NCBI RefSeq assembly: GCF_964340395.1
Contig: NC_135558.1
Location: 9,530,501 to 9,594,500 of the forward strand
DNA length: 64,000 nucleotides
Direction of reading: 5' to 3'
Origin: Glandiceps talaboti
Taxonomy: Eukaryota > Hemichordata > Enteropneusta > Spengelidae
How positions within the stretch are numbered: the stretch's first letter is position 1; each line of letters starts with the position of its first letter. A program made the position numbers and the translations under genes. Below, piece by piece: positions 59,201 through 64,000 of the stretch. The notes below the pieces were generated by a model. That model made no database searches, was not told the origin of the DNA, and was given only the letters and a program-made list of their open reading frames with translations.

Positions 59201-62200
59201 ACATTGAATGTGTAATATTGTAACAAGCAAATACGTTATCCAAATTAAACCTGAATGGACCACTTATTAAATGTGTAGCTACAGGTTTATAACAACTCCT
59301 TCAATTTTAAATTGTATGATTTTCAATTCGATGTTTTAAAAAAAAACTAAAAAGGTGAAGAATAGTGAGCAAATATGTCTAGTATGAGTATGACCTTCTG
59401 ACAGTGATATAAATCTGACGGTATTTCTTCGTACTTTTATATTCCTTTTAAATGTGTGATCTTTATTATTATATAATATTAAGCCCATTCACTTGTAATA
59501 ACAATGTATAATAATAATTTAAATAAAAGTTTATTTGCGTCCGGTTACACGATGCAACTCGACTAGCAACGCACCATGCATCGTGTACTCGCCTCGTCGC
59601 AGGGTCTTGCGACGTTGCAAGGTGCGTCGCAAGGAAACGGACATGTCGGTTTCCTTGCGACGCGTCGCAAGTTGCTTCTCGAGTTGCTTCGTGAGTTGCA
59701 CCGTGTAACCACTTCGTCGCGTCGCAAGCAACAACCTTTGACATATACCTACGTGTCAAATGACAATGTTATGGCCGCCATGTTTTCAGTATAAATATTC
59801 TATTTCAGCAAGTATTTTTTTAATATAATTTCGATTTATCACCACGATTATCACTTATAAATAGTATACAATGTCTATGAATGCTTGATTTCCGATGAAT
59901 ATCATTTTATTTCCAACTTGAATGCAAGTAGCGACATCGGAAAGATCAACATCGCCATAAACGAACTTCGAATTGAATAGAGTTTCACTATCGATACCTC
60001 AACAAGTTTTCAGTCATTTTATTCGTAAATATTAGCAATTTCATAGCATTTTTGCCAAATTCCTGCCGCAAGAAGACTTGACCTCGATGACCTGTAACTT
60101 ATATATATATACGCATGTGCAACAGTTGAGCTCTTGCGACTCACCATGCAACTAGTTGCATCGTGTACGCGCTCCGTCGCAGTTGCAAGCCTCGTCGCAT
60201 GCGACGAATTGCTTCATTTTATATTTTATGTTGTGTCTTTCCTCTAAATTTGAAACATTGTATATCATTGTATCAACAGTCGATACTTTAGCTGTCAATC
60301 AAATATCGTTGCCTTAATGCTTTGCGAAATATTGGACAAGTATTTAGAGCTTTGATTGGTCACTGTGACAATTTAGTAATAAATAAAATAATATAAATCA
60401 CCATAATATGCACATTATTTTCCAAATTTGACATAATAAAAGAGAAACAAAATGAAATTTAGTACAGAACAGTCCTTGTAATAAATAATAAGTTTGATCT
60501 GACCATGGTCATGATATGCATTTGTCATGATAAACATCTTTTACTAGAATATTAAATTGAGTGTGTTCAAAATGGCGAGCAATTGTGGACTGTGGCCATA
60601 AACCAATCAGGCAATTGCCACCATAAATTGCTTACTAGCGATTTTTAATTACAGGACATTGTTATATGAAATTCATATAACAAACAAAGAACAACAAAAA
60701 ACAAAACATCTGAAAATATTTCATTTTCATTTAGCGACATGGAGGAAATCTTCCACCGGTGCTATACCTACAGATGGATAACAGCTGGAGAGAGTGCAAA
60801 AACAGGAACATCCTTGGTTTTTTAGCATACCTCCTTAAACTTGGTATTTTTCGAGAGGTGAGTTTTACATGTATTACCCAAAATATTAATCTTATTAGTA
60901 ATACAGAAAATGCATAATAATCATTTGCGAAAAAAAAGCTGCACCAAATAAAATTGTTAAAATATTCCATTATTGTAACTTATTAAATATTTTAATATCA
61001 TAGTCATTTCAGATGTCTTATAGTTTGACACACCTTTTTTGTCAATTCATGGGTATATCATGTACTAATAGCCTACTATAACAAGGTCGTTGCATTCCAG
61101 CAATTATTATGTGTAGGAACAAAACACTTAATATCACCCTGTGGGGAAGCATTCAGATTAAATCTGGTCAAAGTATTTTTCTGTAATCACGAAATGTAAA
61201 AAAATGTATATAAAATGTATTTCGTGCAAATGTACTACTACTTGTATCTGTCTACAAACAAATTGTTGATGCACTAGTTGTGTGCGTATGCGCATGGGTG
61301 TGAAGTTTTAATTGTGTAGTATAGTTTGTGAACATCATTGTTCTGGAATCGTTCACCAATGGCATGTGTTAGTGCGTTGAAGGAGGAACACCATGTGGAA
61401 ACTGTGTGTTATAAAGAGACAAAATTGCATATATCTGTAAAAAATTTAGGTCCATGAAAAGACACACTTGTCATACATGTACAGTATATCAACACCAACA
61501 TCTCCACACTTTCTTTCACTATATACCAGATGCCTGTAACAATATTGATGAGTTTGGAATGTTCAGACCTTGTGCTTGTTGATTTCGTTGATGAATGTTT
61601 AGTCTGTCGACATTCGCTCGCGCCTTTTTTTCCTACGTCTTATCTAAACTCCGATCCGGCGCAACACTACTATAATCGCATTCTGATATCATTGGCCGAA
61701 GGCCCGATCCCACCTTCGGCCCTCGATATCAGTATGCGATTATAGTAGTATTGCGCCGGATCGGAGCGCGGCAACGACTTAAGTTTAGATAAAATGAAGG
61801 GAAAAAGGCGCAAGCAACTGTCGACAGTCTAACGAATGTTATGCAATCAAAGAAAACCCAGATAGTAGCGATCTTGAGTCCTCTGCATATACTGCCTCAT
61901 TTGCTTCCCTTACATAAAACGATATTGGAAGGCATACTCGTTGACCTGTCTCAGTTTTAAGATTTTGTAGCCTCAAATTTTAAACTTTTATAGAGTAAAT
62001 GGACGACTGGTTTCATATGAAATATTCAAATTTCCTTGAAGCTAATACGCCAAATGAGTGTAGATGTATGTGCAACATAGGGGTGTATGAAAAGAATAGA
62101 GAAATAAAAATTAAAAGACAACTTAAATTTAAGTTACAGCAGATATTATTTTTCTTGACAAGTCATTTTCATGGCGCGTCTATGGCTAAACATACTACTT

Positions 62201-62624
62201 CTGAACATCAATTATGAATGCACATAAATAATACCCTTGAAAACCCAATCTGTTATTTCTTACGCGAAATAACGACATAGGTGTATTTACATTGTATATG
62301 TAATAACGTAACCCTAAGTGATCAAAATACCAAAGTAAATTTGTTGTGACAGTTGACACTGTAACGTTATGGCTACAACACTTTTTGATTATTACTAAGT
62401 CTTATTGTCGGTACAATTGTGCACACAGAAACGAGATTGAGTTAAATACATAAGCAGTACATGTAGTAAACTTCAATATTAAAGTGAACAGCATATGAGT
62501 GAATAGCACGTAACAGTTTGTAGCAATACCGTGACGAAAATATTACTAACACATTCATGTAAATTGCTCTTTATTACATTTCAGGTGCAAATTGGATACC
62601 TCATGCAAGGACACACACATGAAG
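47120..62624 (+). CDS. Gene 2 (3'-truncated by window): triple C2H2 zinc-finger protein with DUF7869 (RNase-H/DDE-like) domain
   Basis: Exons: 47120-47246, 47640-47828, 48223-48411, 49684-49797, 51765-52038, 52264-52564, 53425-53546, 58352-58481, 59006-59161, 60735-60857, 62585-62624. All phases match, giving 588 codons plus one base before the window ends. Residues 18-38, 81-101 and 144-164 are three C-x2-C-x12-H-x3-H fingers. Residues 224-247 are Cys/His-rich (CKCKNDC...CRHDLC). C405-x2-C408 precedes the conserved core: IIDGMEQ (D465), FIDCNQWPHDSN (D510, D517), VLYLQMDNSWRE (D549) and GYLMQGHTHE (H585-E588). This motif series is that of DUF7869, a family expanded in cnidarians, molluscs and lancelets. 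Spaced Asp/Glu on predicted strands suggests an RNase-H-like, transposase-derived fold, which is inference. The next exon should complete HTHED and lies beyond the window. Role unknown; zinc fingers suggest nucleic-acid binding. Confidence 0.87.
47640..47828 (+). CDS. Gene 2 exon 2: linker and zinc finger 2 (duplicated exon)
   Basis: The acceptor is GGAAACAACAG and the donor AAAA|GTGAGT; 189 bases, phase 1-1, so it adds exactly 63 residues. It encodes a linker with HTHTDN, then the same finger as exon 1, differing mainly in the preceding YTDREG against YTEREV. Confidence 0.87.
48223..48411 (+). CDS. Gene 2 exon 3: linker and zinc finger 3 (duplicated exon)
   Basis: Same splice sites, length and phase as exon 2, with only a few base differences (GAC to GAT; CACCTT to CACGTT, which gives Leu to Val just after the finger). 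The homologous block ends soon after the donor, marking the edge of the duplicated unit. Confidence 0.87.
49684..49797 (+). CDS. Gene 2 exon 4: acidic linker
   Basis: The acceptor is ACAATGTAG and the donor GAAG|GTATGT; phase 1-1, 114 bases. It encodes an acidic, Ser/Glu/Asp-rich linker (YEYPDLDDNLSENTPSSADE) between the fingers and the Cys-rich segment. Confidence 0.78.
49924..50075 (+). mobile_element. Dispersed element, compact copy
   Basis: Reverse-complement match to the two outer parts of 16578-17082, without the 349-bp insert. It lies in gene 2 intron 4. The sequence includes AAGCGAACGAAGTTCGCATG, a short inner palindrome. Confidence 0.75.
50116..50326 (+). repeat. Uninterrupted copy of dispersed element (empty site)
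   Basis: Matches 22638-22762 joined to 23778-23872, with a single TTATGACTT. A further degenerate reverse copy lies at about 51549-51620. In gene 2 intron 4. Confidence 0.85.
50782..51480. mobile_element. About 700-bp inverted-repeat element flanked by TA
   Basis: The left end CATCTTAATTTTGGTGAAAA and the right end (its reverse complement, with small differences) share about 42 bp, flanked by TA at 50780-50781 and 51481-51482. It lies in gene 2 intron 4. The interior holds a tandem duplication. Confidence 0.82.
50988..51393. repeat. Tandem duplication, unit about 213 bp, with (CA)n
   Basis: ACAACAAA.TAAGGCCT begins at 50988 and 51201. Both copies contain GATCATAGCAAAGATGTCGG and TTGATTTGGTATAGCATGTT. 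Copy 2 has a CA run at 51218-51239. Confidence 0.9.
51765..52038 (+). CDS. Gene 2 exon 5: Cys/His-rich segment
   Basis: The acceptor is TTTAAAAG and the donor TCTAG|GTAAGA; phase 1 in, phase 2 out. It encodes QRCKCKNDCISKVGMAKIKQ and then CRHDLCSRN, a probable metal-binding cluster. Cys-rich segments like this precede the core in DUF7869 relatives. It ends with TKVCTLGWRLIYGISKSR. Confidence 0.85.
52264..52564 (+). CDS. Gene 2 exon 6: mid domain
   Basis: The acceptor is CCTATGCAG and the donor AAAG|GTAAGA; the incoming base completes AG|G (Arg). It encodes the region with AKAWLTNYVALMGDKMPNTD and ends SSFYELWSKEFNHVRIPK. The YxLWxxEF..V.IPK motif just before a Cys-x2-Cys pair is characteristic of this family. 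Confidence 0.86.
53425..53546 (+). CDS. Gene 2 exon 7: Cys-x2-Cys segment and helix
   Basis: The acceptor is CGTTTACAG and the donor CAAAA|GTAAGT; phase 0 in, phase 2 out. It encodes NRFAKCTVCDDLKRASHV followed by a charged helix. The next intron is about 4.8 kb and carries at least four inverted-repeat elements. Confidence 0.86.
53590..53941. repeat. Three-arm inverted/direct repeat
   Basis: The segment GCAACAATTTACTCTAAAAC with GCTTAGCATTT appears forward (about 53590-53692), inverted (about 53780-53872) and forward again (about 53863-53941). In gene 2 intron 7. A weaker copy follows near 54222-54280. Confidence 0.85.
54662..55730. mobile_element. Possible 1.07-kb transposon-like element
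   Basis: Ends are roughly inverted (GGGGGGAGGGTACTCCCACC against GGGGAGGGGGGAGTACCACT). CGTCCCATTTTCAACTCG near 54750 has an inverted partner near 55274. The right part contains repeated GTCTAAAATGGGGT-like words. Boundaries are uncertain. Confidence 0.4.
55731..57110. other. Gene 2 intron 7, middle part
   Basis: 55947-56120 is the dispersed match to 41294-41440. ORFs at 56239-56601 and 56391-56624 overlap in different frames and have no recognisable motif. No exon needed here, since exon 7 and exon 8 join in frame. Confidence 0.45.
57119..57274. mobile_element. 156-bp MITE with 8-bp target duplication
   Basis: Element ends TAGTCTCGC and GCGAGACTAA are inverted. GTCAACAT stands directly on both sides (57111-57118, 57275-57282). 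An 8-bp duplication suggests a hAT-type mobiliser. It lies in gene 2 intron 7. Confidence 0.88.
57984..58139. mobile_element. Small fold-back element
   Basis: Arms AATCTGATTAAAATCCGATG and its complement, about 34 bp each including GC-rich ends, around a 90-bp core. A single arm recurs at 24800-24856 and so moves or is copied separately. Its right edge is about 210 bases before exon 8. Confidence 0.83.
58352..58481 (+). CDS. Gene 2 exon 8: IIDGMEQ core motif
   Basis: The acceptor is CACTATTTTAG and the donor ACGAAG|GTAAGA; phase 2 in, phase 0 out. It encodes DDYLSVIIDGMEQNCSNLPH, a hallmark block of DUF7869. The Asp in IIDGM is a candidate first acidic residue of an RNase-H-like site. Confidence 0.88.
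59006..59161 (+). CDS. Gene 2 exon 9: THLTGVLVH...WPHDSN core motif
   Basis: The acceptor (TCTCGAAAAAG) has a poor pyrimidine tract; the donor is TCTAAG|GTAGGT; phase 0-0, 156 bases. It encodes LWKLKTHLTGVLVHSEDL and FIDCNQWPHDSN, both conserved blocks. Confidence 0.85.
59543..59710. mobile_element. GTCGCAAG-rich fold-back element with central 40-bp palindrome
   Basis: Ends GGTTACACGATGCAACTCG and GAGTTGCACCGTGTAACC are inverted. The centre (59624-59663) pairs GCGTCGCAAGGAAAC with its exact complement around GACATGTC. A shorter relative lies at about 60125-60215. It is much richer in CpG than its surroundings. In gene 2 intron 9. Confidence 0.83.
60735..60857 (+). CDS. Gene 2 exon 10: PPVLYLQMDNSWRECKN core motif
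   Basis: The acceptor is TTCATTTAG and the donor CGAGAG|GTGAGT; phase 0-0. It encodes LPPVLYLQMDNSWRECKNRN then a hydrophobic helix ending LLKLGIFRE. The LQMDN Asp is the best candidate for a second catalytic-type acidic residue. Confidence 0.88.
61601..61830. mobile_element. Fold-back element, copy 2
   Basis: Terminal inverted repeats TAGTCTGTCGAC and GTCGACAGTCTA, then CGCCTTTTT in both arms. A GAATGTT occurs just outside each end, a possible 7-8-bp target duplication. It is inserted in gene 2 intron 10. Confidence 0.85.
62585..62624 (+). CDS. Gene 2 exon 11: GYLMQGHTHE core motif; gene continues past the window
   Basis: The acceptor is ACATTTCAG and the donor GAAG|GTAAGT; 40 bases, leaving phase 1. 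It encodes VQIGYLMQGHTHE. The family continues with an acidic pair (ED). No matching acceptor and continuation was found in 62625-64000, so the rest of the gene is taken to lie to the right. Confidence 0.82.
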
Positions 62625-64000
62625 GTAAGTTCGCTCAGTAAACTATGACTAATGATAGTAGTTGTGGGTATATTCTGAAATAATATTGTCGTAATGGGAC
62701 CTACAGCGACGAATTCCAAGCTTCGTTATGTATAATGTGCTACTACTGCTAGTCCGAGTATGGTGCCAGAGACAGTTGTGTGCGCAAAATGATTCGGGTC
62801 AAGCCGCAGCACCACTTATCCCACGGGAGCTTCCACAACCTTTAGAAGCAAACGCGATGTTTTAGCACTGGCTTTGAGTGAATTTACGAAGTACGAGTCT
62901 GGAATCGTTAGAAAGAGAAACCTATTTTCTACGTCCGGAGTGTACAAACATCTATTAAATTTACAAAGAGTAGCTCTTTCTCATTTTATATCCCTTTAGA
63001 ATTTGGGTGAACGACCATGCATAAGTGTGCATGTCACTGGTGTGCACTGTTACTAAAGCAACAGTTTAGAAAAGTATGTATTAGTACTGCTTTTTAGAAA
63101 GGTGGAAAAGCTACACAGAAAATATCTCCGCAAACATGAACCACATTCCCTATCAATAGCTTGACAAAAGACACGTACCTCACAATGGCTTGTGACAAAG
63201 CGCTTGACACGAGACTGAGTTGATATGTGACTAAAATAGATGTGTATTCGTAAGTGTTTAGGCCCTAGTCATATTTTAAAAAATGGAATGTATGTCTATC
63301 GGCGTTGATAGGAATATTTACAACTTTGGAGTAATATTATGATAGGCTAACATCTTAAAGAGGCCAACTCAAGTGAAAATAGACGGATTAAAGGGGTCCG
63401 AAAAAAACATCACTATGAACTAGGAGTCTACTGAGAGTATTAGTTTGCATAAAAAATCGCCACCTGAGACAAGTTTTAACAGAAAAAAAATTAGCCATAT
63501 TTATGTCCGTCATGAATTTGTAAGCCTTTACTTTATTTTTTACACCCCTGTGGAAATTGGTACATGCTGAGACCACTAAAAGTGGGTTATACTTCCATGG
63601 TCTGAGGTACATGTATAAACACTTGATCAGCGCAGAGTTGGCAGGTGACATTTGCAGGCATGTATTCCAACACAGTGTTGTTCACAATCATCCTATAACA
63701 TTGATTTGACTCGAAGGAGTACCTGGAGTGCATAGAGGCATATACAGTAAAATCGAGTGACCAGTACACTTGCCATGGAAATAACACACACTACTGTACA
63801 TATGTAACGCCTCAGTTTTTGTTTTCAGAATGGTAAACATAGACCATTGAATATGTACTTGACACCTAGAAAGTTAAGAAATAAGAGAGACTATCGTCTC
63901 CAATATGCCGGCATGATTGTAATGTTAATGCTAACATAAACAGTCAATTCCTGGGAAAGGCAAACCAAGGATTACTTAGCAAAATATAGCAAAAAAGTGT
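62625..64000. other. Gene 2 intron 11 (5' part)
   Basis: Follows the GTAAGT donor at 62625. No acceptor followed by a frame continuing the HTHE(D) motif was found. Two minus-strand ORFs at 63388-63787 have no recognisable features. Confidence 0.5.

Overview
This is eukaryotic, metazoan DNA. It is AT-rich and gene-sparse, with short exons bounded by GT..AG sites, introns from about 0.4 to 4.8 kb, and many small fold-back transposons. There is no operon structure. Frequent TACATGTA-type motifs, a tRNA-derived SINE and a non-LTR reverse transcriptase scrap suggest a marine invertebrate bilaterian. I cannot place it to phylum from the sequence alone.

Two split genes are supported, and both assemble into open frames across every junction. 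Gene 1 is on the minus strand, 26580 down to 9300, with nine coding exons and 504 codons. It encodes a probably nuclear protein with an N-terminal segment I do not recognise, a Tyr/Trp-rich block resembling Myb/SANT-like domains of transposon-associated proteins, a long helical region, an acidic tract on small phase-0 exons, and a C-terminal Tudor-like module with a basic nuclear-localisation cluster. Gene 2 is on the plus strand, from 47120 to 62624 and then off the right edge, with eleven exons and 588 codons in the window. It has three near-identical C2H2 zinc fingers made by recent tandem exon duplication, a Cys/His-rich segment, and a DUF7869-type domain that looks like an RNase-H/DDE nuclease fold. 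The two genes are divergent, with about 20.5 kb between their starts. Gene 2 has a CCAAT box and an E2F-like palindrome just upstream. Gene 1 has a TATA-like box and a YY1-like site.

Layout: 1-6200 holds only microsatellites. 6201-8664 is a satellite of about 98 copies of a 25-bp unit, with a 995-bp higher-order period. 9182-26760 is gene 1, whose introns hold a SINE, a dispersed CATGGTCTTGTTGCTAGGCA family, a nested element, a hAT-like insertion and palindromes. 26761-47000 is the intergenic interval: tandem duplications (28.3-29.0 kb; 34.2-36.9 kb, hierarchical), a Harbinger-like 2.0-kb element with TAA target duplication (39102-41136), a reverse-transcriptase remnant, fold-back elements and large TATG/TACG microsatellites. 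47-64 kb is gene 2, whose introns are loaded with short inverted-repeat elements.

The best candidates for something new are gene 2 as a zinc-finger/RNase-H-like protein with an expanding finger array, gene 1 as an unrecognised possible partner, and the satellite whose every unit carries a near-consensus 5' splice site. Gene models come from reading splice sites and frame continuity by eye; no transcript or database evidence was available.
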